A stretch of 64,000 nucleotides of DNA, from positions 13,410,720 through 13,474,719 of the forward strand of contig OZ038438.1 in NCBI GenBank assembly GCA_964036275.1, read 5' to 3'. The translations under genes and the position numbers were made by a program. This DNA is from Litoditis marina. Its lineage: Eukaryota > Nematoda > Chromadorea > Rhabditida > Rhabditidae. This document shows positions 11,626 to 23,801 of the stretch, in pieces. Numbering within the stretch: position 1 is the stretch's first letter; each line of letters opens with the position of its first letter. The notes under the pieces were generated by a model. It was not told the origin of the DNA and made no database searches. It saw only the letters and a list, made by a program, of their open reading frames with translations.

Positions 11626-14398
11626 AATTGCAACACATGTGCAGACGACACTTGTGTTACTTGTCTCAAGTAATATGTAGGCTGGTTGTCGAACGCATAT
11701 CTGACCACCAAAAATACGAAGTACAGAGAACAGACATCACTAGTTGTGATTTTGATCACAGAGTAAATGATGAAGAACCGTATAATAACCTTTGAAAGCC
11801 TAGTTACTTGTTTTATAATATATTTAAGGAACTTCCGGATGAAGCTATACTCCGGTGTATTTCTAATGCCACTCACCTCTGTGAGGATCAAAATGTGGAT
11901 CTTCATTTATGGGAATTGCCATCACAACATCTTCAGATTTTCATTCACTCCACAAATCGGAATAGCTAACGAAAAGAGGCGAACAGGTAGCTGAAACAAA
12001 TAGTAGTAGAGCTGGTAGGAAATCTTCACTTAACAACGAGTTAATTCCCCTTTGAAACAATCTATTATCGTAGAATTTAAAAAAAAGTTTAAGTAGACGA
12101 TTAGTGGGACGTTGAGGCCAGTCGCACAGTTGCAAGTTGCAAGAGATAATGTATATATATGTGCACAAACTTGGGCGGAATATCCATTCATATTCGTACG
12201 AATTAGATAAGGAGTGGGCCACAAAATTGAGTTACTATCTGGCAAGTGGAGTCGTCTCATTCAAATAAGTACAGTAAATTCGCAAAATCAGGAGAGTCTG
12301 TGTGATTGAAACAACAGGAGGAGTAGCTATTGTCTTCAAACATGAAGCAATGGCAGGCTTCCTCTCTCGTTTGTAATGAGATGATTATTTTTGTGATATA
12401 TGACTTGTTCGCAGTAACAGCGCATCGTGTAAGTAGAGAAGAAAACGCGATGGATTGGTACTTCAGCCATCTCATATCTGGATGTCATTCATAACAATAA
12501 CATACTAACGAGTTTGCGAGAATCGACACATGCAAGCCGGATGCTAAACACTCTAAGCGTTTATATGATCCAATGGGAGTGCTCGGCTCGCTATATGAGA
12601 AAAAGGACACGATAAGTCAATTGAGATAGGTGACAACTACAAACTAGGACACTCATGTATGTCTAGCTAGGTGAATAAATGAACGCAACCAAAACTGCTA
12701 ATCCTGCTCACGCTGGAACGAAGCCTGCAGTTCTGATGGAATGATTATTCACTCTGTTGGAAAACCTTTGAAATCTCAGTATATTTATCATGTGCACCAA
12801 GTATGGTTCAGGTTTTACTATTTTATAGTGCACCGGAATGACAAAAGTGATGTGGGCAATTCATGATTTCATAACAAGCTCTCAGTCCTTCTTGTCATAG
12901 TGCGGAAATGCATCGTGCATGAATAGATTAGGAAGCCAAATTGTCGAGGAGAAACGCGCAATGAATTTGAGATACAAAAACAGAGAACAATATAGAATCT
13001 TTGTTTGGAGATCGAATTAAGGTGTAAAACAGAACAATATAAATTTTTTTGGAGCCGTTTAAAATTGAAACAGGCTGTACAAATAATAGGCAATCAGTAA
13101 AGTACCCGTTTTCAACCTTCAGTACTAGGAACGATCAAGTTACAATCAATGTTTTGTTAGAAAAGTATCAGGTACTAAACATAGAAAGTGTTTCAGAGTG
13201 AGAGGAACTGAGTATTCTTTATTGTGACTGCTCTGAATGCCTCACGCTCCCTGTTATTATCCAAGCCACTCCGAGTGCGATTGTTTTATGTCTAGTCTCT
13301 CGATTGAGTTTCAGGATTCTCGAAATGTTTTTTGCTTTGGAATCACAATAAAACGGCTCTCTTTCATGAATGTGAGCTTTTATTCGTTGTTGTTTTCTAC
13401 AATGCGCACTGACTGCGATTTCAGATAAACAAGATGCTGAAAACGTGTTCTATATACAAATAGAAATGCTCTAAGACACAATTTCTGAGTGAGAAGCTGC
13501 GTTAGCTCTAACTCACGAGATCTCGCAATGACCACGGTTATTCGTCCGGTATTCTCAGTTGCGGTATTCCGGTATTTTATGTTGTACTTTGTCCGGTGTT
13601 AAAGGGACCGTACCTCTACAATGTGCAATGTAGGTAATTTTGAAAAATTAAATAAGTTATTCGGTTTTGAGATGAAAGTTCATACCTTACGTACAGAAAG
13701 AAAACCCACATTACTACGGAGCAAAATACAAGCCAACAGCATTTAGGTTACTGTAGGTTACTGTCTTTCTTCACAGATTTCATATTGGTAATTTTGGCCA
13801 TGCTCTGAATATGGTTTTGTAATTTTATGGACATTTTGAAAATTTTGTACGTAGGTGAACTCGGCGGTGTGTGTACGTGCGCGTGGTCGCGCCGCATTTT
13901 TGAGAAAACGGAGCGAGACAGGAAGATGACACCTATATGAATGATTTTGATTTTTTAATATGAAGAATATCGACTAATCAGCTCAAACCTCCAAATTAAA
14001 GAGGAACGGTCCCTTTAATGACGATGAGTCAGAGCTGGATAAGCTGCTGAATTGCGCGTGAATCATTCTTGTAGAAGCAAAAATAAATCAATGCGGTTTC
14101 GTGTTTAAAGTTGCGTACTGATCGTTACGTCCACATGTTTATGTGCAACTCGAACGACTTCCTGCCTTGTCTCCATATGATTCATGATTAATTAACGAAC
14201 TGAGACAACTTAGTATTCCGGCAGTACTTGGGAAGTTCTACTCACGATTTACTCGGTATCACATTGACATGTTACGCATCTCACAAGTATAAGTGACCGA
14301 GATCTGAAATCACAAAGCTAATTAGCTAATTATCGCTGTATTGTTATTTGCCCGTTGTCGAGAATGCCGGAATATAATTAGTAATAGAGATTAACTGA

Positions 14399-14469
<71 letters not shown>

Positions 14470-14788
14470 CTTCTCGTGTTCTTGTGGTTTGAGCAATTTC
14501 AAATTACTATCTCCAAGTTCTCTCCAACAATCAGTTGTGACGTCCTTCCATACTACTAGAAGTGTTTTTAGCGATTGTCAGTGCGGATGTCCATTGGAAA
14601 TGAACTATTGATGAGCCAGAGTAATTAATGTTGTATGAGATTTCAGTGAAATGGTTCAACCTTTCGAATTTCGAGCGTGTCATGTTATTCAATAACTCAA
14701 TCGCGGTTTATTTTGGGAACAAATCTGTAACCGAACAAGAAGAAGATCAGAACCAGCCTCATTATCCTTGGTTTTTGACTCAACCTAA
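11626..14788. other. Intergenic region upstream of the LARGE-type gene
   Basis: I see no supportable exon here. It includes a 64-bp (CT)n tract and short AT-rich stretches. Isolated open frames (for example at 12030-12475 and 12869-13093 on the minus strand) have no splice-supported partners or recognisable motifs. Confidence 0.5.
14401..14464. repeat. (CT)n microsatellite
   Basis: Uninterrupted CT dinucleotide repeat of about 64 bp, about 325 bp upstream of the LARGE-type start. Pyrimidine tracts like this are often polymorphic. Confidence 0.98.
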
Positions 14789-17700
14789 ATGCCTCAGCCT
14801 TCTATAAGCTACTCATCTTCCATGGTTAATTCGATATATGTCTCTATATCGCAGAGCTCTTCAGAAGTTATGCGCCATAGGAAAAGGTCTATTTATATTG
14901 CGCTGCCACTGGTTCTTATTGTTTCTGGAGGTGTGGCCCTTCTCACCTTGTTTTCTATAGAGGGTGAGTTTTAGTATTCATCATATCTTTGCCATTTTTT
15001 TCAGTTTTGTGATAGTTTAGTTTTTGTGAGACTACGCAATTCTTTTTCAGTGTCATATGTCTTTGGTGTTCGGATTAAATCCCACGACCTTGCCCAGATG
15101 GAGAAGCCAGAGTGCTCATCACAGGTGTATAACTATGGAGAGTGACCGAATCTCGGTTGAACTTTGATCTCGATACAAGTTCTAATTCATGAATTTCGAC
15201 CGAAAAGCAACGAGATCAAACTACAAACACGTCGAGCTAGGGCAACATACAATGTTTGTTTGATGAAATCAGGTTACTTAACTATTTCACTCCTTACAAA
15301 TACAGACACCTTTCGTAAAACTCAAAAAAAGTTTTAATAACGGTATTACAATTTCCTATCATCTAGCTAACACGGATAGAATCGTCCAACGTTCTTGAAT
15401 ACTCTTTGTGTGAGTTGAACTCAAGTGATCAGACCGAGAATGTACAAAGACAATAATACCTGATTTGCCAGAAGAGACCATGTTCCATATTGCAAATATA
15501 TGTTGTGAGTGAATAAATGTTGACATATTGAAACCTTGAATCTCAGCCCGTATCCATCGCGCTGGTCGTCGGCGGAGAGGATTTTGTGCACCTATTTTCT
15601 ACTCTACTAAAAAGTATTCTATTTCAAACACAGAGAGAAATACATTTGTATCTCATTGTTGATTACAAGTCTGATCCAATTCTTCAGACCTTGATTTCTA
15701 CTTGGAATCTGCCAGGAGGTCAGTCTATAAGTTGTCTTCAGAGGATATGTGAGCAGTAGACGTCACCTATACTTCAGTCTCATGAAACATCAGCCTACCA
15801 AAAATGGTAGAACTGTACCTTTGAAGTTCCCAACGAGCGGATCAAGTCAAGTTCGGAAGAGAATTCGAACTGACACCCGTTTGGTGAAACAAATATACCA
15901 GCGAAAATTTGAACCCTGTTTTGTTTTATCGAGACCAGCAGTGTTAGTGCAAAGAAGATGGTGCAGTCAAATGCATATATGCAGTGAGAACCGTGAAAAA
16001 GATTATCTAGTAAATAGATGCTTCTGCAATATTGTAAAGAGTGGAACATACGTTTTTTAGGTTAGAATATCAATTTTCATAATGTATGTCTGCTGATGCG
16101 GCTAATTCGATTGATTTTTCTCAAAAACAAGATATTGTATCACAAACTAACACAAAAGGAAAAAAAACCATGTTGATTCAACTCCGAGTGTATAAAAAAA
16201 AACAATAAATACTTTCAGTTATGGTGCATTTTTACAACGTGGAGACATACTCCAACATGATTTCATGGATACCAAACCAACACTATTCAGGAGAGCTAGG
16301 ATTGATGAAATTGCTACTGCCTGCAATTTTACCACATTCACTCGAGAAGGTGTGATTGGAAGTTAAAAATACAGACAATTTTGTTAGAATTTGGTTTATC
16401 GTACAGAATACTGTACTGGTTGTGTGCAAAAATGATATGAAACGATTTAAAACGCAATGAACGCCTTGATGGTGAGCGCGCTAAATCACATATAGTTGTT
16501 ATTAGTTTCATATCATACACATATAGTACATACAGATATAATACATTCATATCATATACATATAGTGCTGGTGTTAATGTCACCACCACTTCACTTTCAG
16601 GTGATTCTACTCGATGTCGATGTAACTGTGCTGTGCGACATATCCGAGCTATGGAGCGAATTCAACGCCATGGACAGTGAACATATTTTCGGAATGGTCG
16701 AGAATCTTTCTCAGTGGTACATCAAACCCAGCCGAAAGACTTGGCCAGCTATCGTACGTTCATGGAATTGTTATGTAATGGACTAGTTAATTGTTTCAAT
16801 TCGCCATTCCGGCATATGTGTTCGTAGAAACGAACATGTAGTTCAGTTGACGTGATAACAAAGGATGAGAAGAACTTGAAAAAAGTAAGGTAGGGATGTT
16901 TACAGACATAACACATGATAGCAAGGCATACATGATTCAAACAACACTACTTCTGAAGGGTCGCGGATATAACTCGGGAGTGGTTCTTCTTCACCTCGAG
17001 AGAATACGTTCTGTTCGTTGGGATTCTATGTGGCGGAAAGTGACAGAATTGAATCTACGTCAGCGAGGTGACACACTATTGGCAGATCAGGTACTATATT
17101 GTGAGATTATGACAGGTAGTACATATTAATAACTGTCCTCACGGCTAACTTTCGGCCAAGAGTCTTGAAACGCAAATTATGATACATACCTGAACACATG
17201 AAGACCACAAAAGAGCTCTCAAAATGTATGTTCACTAAATCAACTGTAATCACAACATGACACCAAGTATTTTGTGATTGAATCTACATTACAGGACATA
17301 TTTAATGCACTATTCCAATCCAAACCCTGGCTCGTTCACAAACTGCCATGTGAATACAATCTCCAAATGGGTTGTAACTCTAATTCATCTCTTTGTGGGC
17401 TTGCTTCTCGTCAGGCTAAGGTAGATTACAATCTCGGTTTTGAAGAGATATATCTCTTTTTTGAAGAAAAACGTTATCTAACAACAAACCAGAAGTGTTA
17501 TTTCTGATCCCCATCACTTTACAATAATTTCTGAACTGAAATCCATGTTTGAAAGTACTTTTATTCATGTTTACGCCATTGCAGATTGTTCACTGGAATT
17601 CACCGAACAAGACAGTGATGGCTTATAACCGGGAGCCTTACCTTTCAATGCGTACAGAGTTTGAAAACGCGGATGGCTCGAACGTCGAGTTGATTCGTGC

Positions 17701-20700
17701 TCGGCTGGATCATAATAGGGTTGGTTGAACTAGCTTTGTTTACCGTTTGTTAGAAAGACAATATATGTTTACATACAATACAAGCTTATTCAATGGGTTA
17801 TGTATGTGAAGGTGTTGCTGGCGTCTGAAGGGGGCTGAAAGTGATAGGAAAAGATTTTTCCAGGAATGTTAAACTTAGGGAATATGTATGAAAGGTATAG
17901 TCTTTTCCATTCCTACTGAGACTCCTACAGTAGGAATTCGAAACTTCTGAGCCGTTTTGCTCACTTACGGTTGATCGGAGAAGTTGAGGATTTTCGTACC
18001 TCATTCTCCTTCTCAGGTAGAGTAATATTACGAGAGAATTTTTCATGAACTTCATTTTCAGCTTCACAACAGCCTTCGGAAAGTGTATGAGGTTACTGTA
18101 GGAGTCTCAGTAGGAATGGTGTGAACTATAGAAGTTACGTTATGAATACAATTACAAACTATTGTTAAATCTATACTTGAGAATTTTGGGGGGGGGGGTG
18201 ATCTACCTAGTTAACAAGTTGTTTTATGGTTTTAAATATCCGTTCATATGGGAAGCCTTGTTTATCTGCGATACAAGTGAGTTCAGGTTCCTCAAATAAA
18301 AGAATCTCATTTCGCGATGGAAGCATGTCGTCCGTTCTACTCTACAGCACAAAATAAGTGGAGAACACATCTGTATCTCATTAAATACATACCAGAGGTA
18401 ATTAACTCCTGAAAAAAATGTTTTCAGAATATCGTTGACTCGTAGTCTTCTGTTCTCAGTGCTTCTAAACTTTGTTGTTTTGGTTGAGTTGTGTAATTGT
18501 TTTGAATATGCAACAAGAACGGTGTTCATGGAAGGCTATTCAATTAAATTTCCTTCACTATTTGCTCAGTCGTTAATATATATATATAATTTATCTGTAG
18601 AATTCAACTTCGCTAACGCTTATTTCGCATATGTCGTTCGATCGTCTACACATGCTAAGCAAACTTCTCACTTCTTGGTCAGGTCATGTGTCAATAGCTA
18701 TTTACGGAAATGACGCAGAAATCGTGAGTCGTTTATTGCCTTTCAATCGACCTACTTTTCTCTGAAAAGGCTTAGTTTTTGCAGTTTATCTTTCAACATT
18801 GTTATTTCATGCTGAACAGAATACGGTTTTAATTATTTTTTTTTTCAACTACAGACTCGTAAAGTAATACTTTATTCGACCCAAAACTGCAGTGTGTATC
18901 CGAGAAAAGCGGAATTTGACTCCATTGCAGAACGATTTGAGAGGTTTTATGAGAATTACATTTCCAAATCGGTTCAACGTGGCTCTGCATGCTGTGTATC
19001 ATAGAGGGGTGAGTTTTATTGGTACTTGTATTGAGAATAGTCTGTGATTCACATGAAATCTTGAACTCCTTGATATACCTAAGCCTCGCTCCATAATGTC
19101 GAAACTCGTCGAAAGTACCTTTCGAACGCGTGAAATTGATATTCAATGAGGTGATTGGTCAAAAAAAATAACGCTCAGATAACTAACAAATTTCCCGGAG
19201 ATCATTTCTCTCCTAAACGAAAATGGTATAAAACGCATTCGTTTTCAATTCTGATCAATTCGGCCTCCCCAATCCTTCCATTACAGACACACTATCCCAT
19301 AAACTACCTTCGTAATGTTGCACTAAAGGCTGCTCGGACCGATTATGTACTCCTGACCGACATAGATTTCGTTGTATTCAAAGGTATTTGGGTTTCTTTT
19401 GTCAAATAACAGTATCTCACATCTAGACTGAATGCAGTTGATAGACTTGTAAGACTGTTCTGAACTCAATTTCAGCCGAAATAGAGGTTACCCGCTTGCC
19501 CCCGAAATCTGTGCTCGTGTTGCCAGCTTTTGAACAGTCTTCTGAGAAGCAGAAAGTTATACGAGGGAAAGACGAACTGATTCATTTTTTTCAAGAAAAC
19601 AAGGTTCGTTTTCGTGGCAAATTTGATCACGAGTGCATTAAAAACTGAGATGAGGAAAGAGGAAATCAGTTTAGGTGGGAATGTTCCGCGGAGATCTGTG
19701 GCCTCAGGGTCATTCAGCAACCAACTATTCTCGATGGATGAATGCCACGAAAGTTTATGAAGTAGGTTGAATTTATTACAATGTGGTTTGTTATAAACAT
19801 CTTCCTTTTCATTCATTTCAAAGAATATGCATGGAGGATGGAAAATACAGCTCCTGTCACTTGCCCATAGGACTACTCAAATGTAAATCCGTTCTCTACC
19901 TCTACACGTCGAATTTTTAGGAACTTTTAAAGACTTCCGTGTGGGTTTCTCCATCCTCACAGCAACTTACCGGCAACGATTTTTTAAAAGTCTATGGTTC
20001 ATCACAGAACTCATTTTTTTCAAACCAGAAGAGTAAAACTAAGCAAAACCTTACTTTTGCAATTGTTGTTGTTCTATTTCTTGCTCTCTGTCAACTTGAA
20101 GTTCTCTCACATTCGTGAATCGTTTGGATTTCGGAGTGTAAGGGTTGCTTGTTGATTTGTGAGGAAACCTTATCTTCAAGGTTGCTTGGAGAATGTACTA
20201 CGAACCGTACATTATTGGACGAAGGAGCGAGTTGCCTCCTTATGATGAACGATTTGTTGGCTTTGGATGGAACAAGGCTACATATTTTATGAGACTTCAT
20301 AGAGAAAAGTTTGTTCTTTTGTTGGCAGTCAAACATGTGGGCGAGATATTAGAATTATGTAGTGAATATGACATATACAGCTCAGTGAGATGCTTCACAA
20401 CTCTGTTTTAATTAAAAGCAATCAAAAACGCAAGAACTCTTGAGAACAGCTCTGCTTCACCTCACTCCATTTCTTATTTCGCATAATGTTCTCCAACACT
20501 GACTGCTGTGAAGTTCACCATCAGTGTAACCGTGGTTCTCCTTAATCAACCCAAACTAATGTGACTAAACTTCTCCATGCTCAGTTTGTTAGCTCGCTTT
20601 AAATCTCAAGTTAAATGTTCGGTTTAAAGGTTTGAACGTAGGCAAGCACGCTGCCTTGCCGTATGTCTATTTTGATGCGAGTATCATTCGGTTGTAAACT

Positions 20701-21059
20701 ATTTTTCTTCAACTGATGATGACCCAACCCTCTGAGAAAAACAACCCATTTACAAAAACAACCCAACAACCAATTTTTTTGAATCAGCGTCGAAACGATT
20801 TTTGAGTACATCTTTTACTGAGCACATTCATATAATTATAACACCCAAAACGGCCTAGTGACACAATACATTTTGTTCAAATAAATAACCTAATATATTT
20901 TTCTTCAGGTTCCGATTCTTCGTGCATCCGGAAATGTTCGTTTTGCACACCTATCACCCACCGTCGGCAGAAACTACGAAATACCGTGCTTTTTCTCAGT
21001 ACAGAAACTGCATGAGACTTTTGAAGATTATTTATGTACGAGAGCTGTTGTATATATGA
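14789..21059 (+). CDS. lge-1: LARGE-type xylosyl/glucuronyl-transferase
   Basis: Golgi type II glycosyltransferase that, in the LARGE family, adds alternating xylose and glucuronic acid (matriglycan in animals with dystroglycan O-mannose). Fifteen exons in phase: 14789-14963, 15051-15124, 15547-15718, 16219-16349, 16601-16753, 16959-17090, 17295-17420, 17585-17719, 18601-18723, 18931-19008, 19287-19383, 19476-19603, 19708-19761, 20181-20308, 20909-21059; 618 residues versus ~756 in human LARGE1, mostly a shorter N-terminus. Signal anchor IYIALPLVLIVSGGVALL (about residues 37-54). Domain 1 (GT8-like): DxD in ILLDVDVTVLCDI, then WPAI|GRGYNSGVVLL, ADQDIFNALF, IVHWNSPNK. Domain 2 (GT49-like): second DxD in VLLTDIDFVVF, GHSATNYSRW, YEPYIIGRR, DERFVGFGWNK, C-terminal HTYHPPSAETTKYR. 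Acceptor of exon 6 (CTGAAG) is weak but placed by homology. Symbol by analogy with the worm gene. Confidence 0.92.
15195..15255 (+). repeat. Dispersed repeat, copy 2
   Basis: In an intron of the LARGE-type gene: GACCGAAAAGCAACGAGATC then AAACTACAAACACGTCGAG and AGGGCAACATACAATG. Matches the blocks at 2534-2612 (reverse) and 39868-39930. Confidence 0.5.
17907..18119. mobile_element. 213-bp MITE-like inverted-repeat element
   Basis: Terminal inverted repeats of 26 bp: CCATTCCTACTGAGACTCCT... at 17907-17932 and its complement ending AGTCTCAGTAGGAATGG at 18094-18119. Lies in an intron of the LARGE-type gene. A related end (TCTCAGTAGGAAGGG) occurs in the last 35 bases of the window. Confidence 0.7.
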
Positions 21060-21384
21060 CTGATGGGTAATTTCGAGATTTTCATTATTATTAACCATGG
21101 GTCTTGGTTGTCTGAGTTGGTACTAAATGAATATATTGGACGTGAAAATATTCATTATTTCGAAATGGCCTCACACAGGATGACGAATACATTCAGAAAA
21201 TGAGAGAATACAACCAAATTATGTACAACTATTCGGCAATGTAGTTTGTATTTCCCAGATTAAATCGATTGCGCCATTCTTACTGGAAATGTATCGTACT
21301 GTAGGTTCAATAATTAAAGGTTTACTAGCGCTCTGTCATATAACACGTGTACCTGTGCCTATACATGAGAGTGTTGTGAACAAT

Positions 21385-21920
21385 TCAAATCACAAGGTAT
21401 GCCAAGGTTAGGTACACTACGGAGTAAAAAAAGGAATGTAGGGAGGCCGAGGAAGCCAAATTGTTATTGCAGTTGTCAGTTGTGCAGCAACACTTGTAGA
21501 AAGCTAATACCTCGCCACATCCATCTTTCTATAAGTTTTAAATTAAACTCAACAACAAAGCAAAACTTTTCCTGAAAGAAAATTATTATTATGAACAACT
21601 TTCTATGGAAAATAAATTGTCAGCGTCTGCAAAAGAAGCTCAAATAACAAATACATGTTTTACGATAATGAAAGTGCCATACTTCTTCTAGCAACTTTTC
21701 GTCACGTTTTAAGAGCTGCTTCTGGTAACTTTTCTCAACAGTATGAAAGATGTCCTACCTGACAGTGTCCCACATCGTAAGTAGTTGTGTTGTCTGCCAA
21801 GTTGGTGAAGTTCGCGCAGTATTTGAGGGTCGTTTCAATCGAAGTCAAAGATTCGGTCCCCTGCCAACATTTGAGAGAGGTCGAGGCAGCAACACATAGC
21901 AGAAGAGTTAAAAAATTCAT
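21385..21920 (-). CDS. Ly6/uPAR-like small GPI-anchored protein
   Basis: Two exons, 21759-21920 and 21385-21528 (minus), 101 residues. ATG at 21920 starts a signal peptide (MNFLTLLLCVAASTS). The mature part opens LKCWQG, has C-x-N-F and YDVGHC, and ends its Cys module with FYKCCCTTDNCNN, the CC-x4-CN signature of three-finger Ly6/ODR-2-like proteins. After it comes a Ser-rich linker and a hydrophobic tail (SFFYSVVYLTLAYLVI), as expected for a GPI-attachment signal, so the protein should sit on the outer cell surface. Tail-to-tail with the LARGE-type gene, 325 bp apart. Members of this group in worms include HOT/ODR-2 types; I cannot choose a named orthologue. Confidence 0.85.
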
Positions 21921-22930
21921 GACTGACACGGCAGACCGACAGCTGAATCACAGTGAATCATTCGAATTTCGACCGTTGTTTTGGAAGCACAGTCATCAAT
22001 ATGAGAAATATACCCTGAAGCAATTCGTGCTTGAATGCATATGGAGAATTGGTGAAATTCAAAGCGATTGTCAAGGACTGGTGTTTTGAAAAGAAACTGA
22101 TATGTTCAAACAGGAAAATTCTTGCTTATCTGATTTATTTTCCTTCCATCGGAGAGAGTGACCAATTATGAGATGCTTCCTGTGTACTTGTGAGAATATT
22201 CCGGTGTGAAACTGCTGACCCACTATCACTGTGGTTTTTTGTTCTTTGTCACTAAACTTGCACGTCTCACTAGTGGAAGAGCTTCAGCGTTCAGTCAACA
22301 CAGCTGAAAAATATAAGATAATGCATCAAAGGTACCTCTAGAACCTAGCGAAATCTACGTAGGAAAATTTCTCTAAGTTCTCCAACGTTTCAGTTGTGTC
22401 AGATGTCAAAGTTTCACAATGTTCAAAGGCAGGATTGTTCGTCTAGCTAAAAATTACATGCGTAATGGAATCGCAATAAAACTAGATTGCGGAAACAGCC
22501 TCCGAAATGTTCTAGAATTCGGTTTGAGTGTTTTTTCCTATTTTGAATAAACAAATATTACTAGTAAATGTTGATCAACTCTACAATTGCTATTTGTATT
22601 TCATGGTAGTTATGAGAACTTCATCTTCTTTTCTCATCTCTGTTTGCATAATTTTAGTTACATCATTCGGTGAAATTTTGCTGTGCCCCAAATACTGACC
22701 GTTATCATTATTTGCTCACATGACGGGTTGTGTGCTTTCTTCATAATAAAACAGCAATATCGCCACAAATACATATCTTTTTGAAATTTTCTTCTAGCTG
22801 TGTACCTCTGAGATTCTTATTCGTTCACTTCAGAGATACCTTTCACTAGCGAGCTATACTCTCGGTAAGCTGATGTCCGTGTTTGTCCATCAATGTACTT
22901 ATAAACTTTGTTGTTATTGTTATCATTCAG
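21921..22930. other. Intergenic/5' region with possible unassigned exons
   Basis: Two stretches bounded by acceptor- and donor-like sites look exon-like but cannot be joined in phase to the next exon: about 22394-22522 (CVRCQSFTMFKG..., ends GAATTCG|GTTTGAG) and about 22797-22864 (ends CTCG|GTAAGC). They may be 5' exons of the gene at 22931-23801. Confidence 0.3.
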
Positions 22931-23801
22931 ATGTATTGTGCTCGATCTCGCTCCTCTTCATCGTCTAGCTCCTCGAGCTCGTGCTCTTCCTCCAGCTCCA
23001 GCAGCTCCTCCTCTAGGGGATCCCACCACTGCTCCAACAATTCACAGGTCTGTTAATCTAGCGCTTATTGAAACACCGCTCTCTAATTGTTCTGTTTTAA
23101 AAACCTCAATATTTTTTTTATAAAACTTGTCATATACTCCGTAAATAAAACAGCAAACATCAACAGCAAATACGCACCTACCTGATAGACGGCAAATATT
23201 CATGAACGCATTGCTATTCATTGAAAAACGCGTTGGTATGCTGAGTAAAGAGAAACAAGAACTGGTTGGCGAATACTACAGGTAGAAATTATGAGTGGAA
23301 AATATCGTCCAAGTCCTACTGTCAATGAACCTCGGCATATTGTTACATTCTGGGTTTTATTATTCGAACCAAACACGAGGGTTGAAAATAGTTTTTTTAA
23401 GTATATATGTTTACCAAGCTATCCTTTTTCACAAAGTTTGTGTTTTGTTCCGAATGTTCTCATGAATTATTGTTTTTCCCCGTCTTGTTGAAATCTACAG
23501 GCTAACTTTATTGAGTTAGTCGAGTATGAATGATGTTTCATATCAAGGATAGGACCACACAATGTCTACTCATGTGTTGAGTCACCCAGTGGACCACTAA
23601 TAATTCAAAGACGTTTCGGCTTGTTTTTTTTGCGTGGACTCTTTCTTCTGTTGTTTTCAGGTCTATATGAATGGACCCCGCCCTCAGCTCTATATGCCAC
23701 CACCAACGGGAGGATTTCCTCCGACTAACTATCCGCCAAACTATCCACCAAACCATCAGCAATATGGCAATCAACAGTACCCAAACTATCGTCCGTATTA
23801 G
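22931..23801 (+). CDS. Ser-rich / Pro-Tyr-rich C-terminal portion of an unknown gene (5' unresolved)
   Basis: Two exons in phase 0: 22931-23047 and 23661-23801, stop TAG. The first begins MYCARSRSSSS and is almost pure serine with a few Cys and His. The second is a Pro/Asn/Tyr/Gln-rich tail (PPPTGGFPPTNYPPNYPP... YPNYRPY). Such tails, after a C-x-C-A-R boundary, look like the cytoplasmic end of a membrane protein, but I found no transmembrane exon that joins in phase. The first exon is also open in a second, Ala/Pro-rich frame, so the frame is inferred from the tail. Function unknown. Confidence 0.45.

Noticed and set aside
22865..22930. Transmembrane segment upstream of the Ser-rich exon
   Set aside because: The frame is open and hydrophobic, but it begins after a stop with no acceptor or ATG, so it is more likely intron polypyrimidine sequence.
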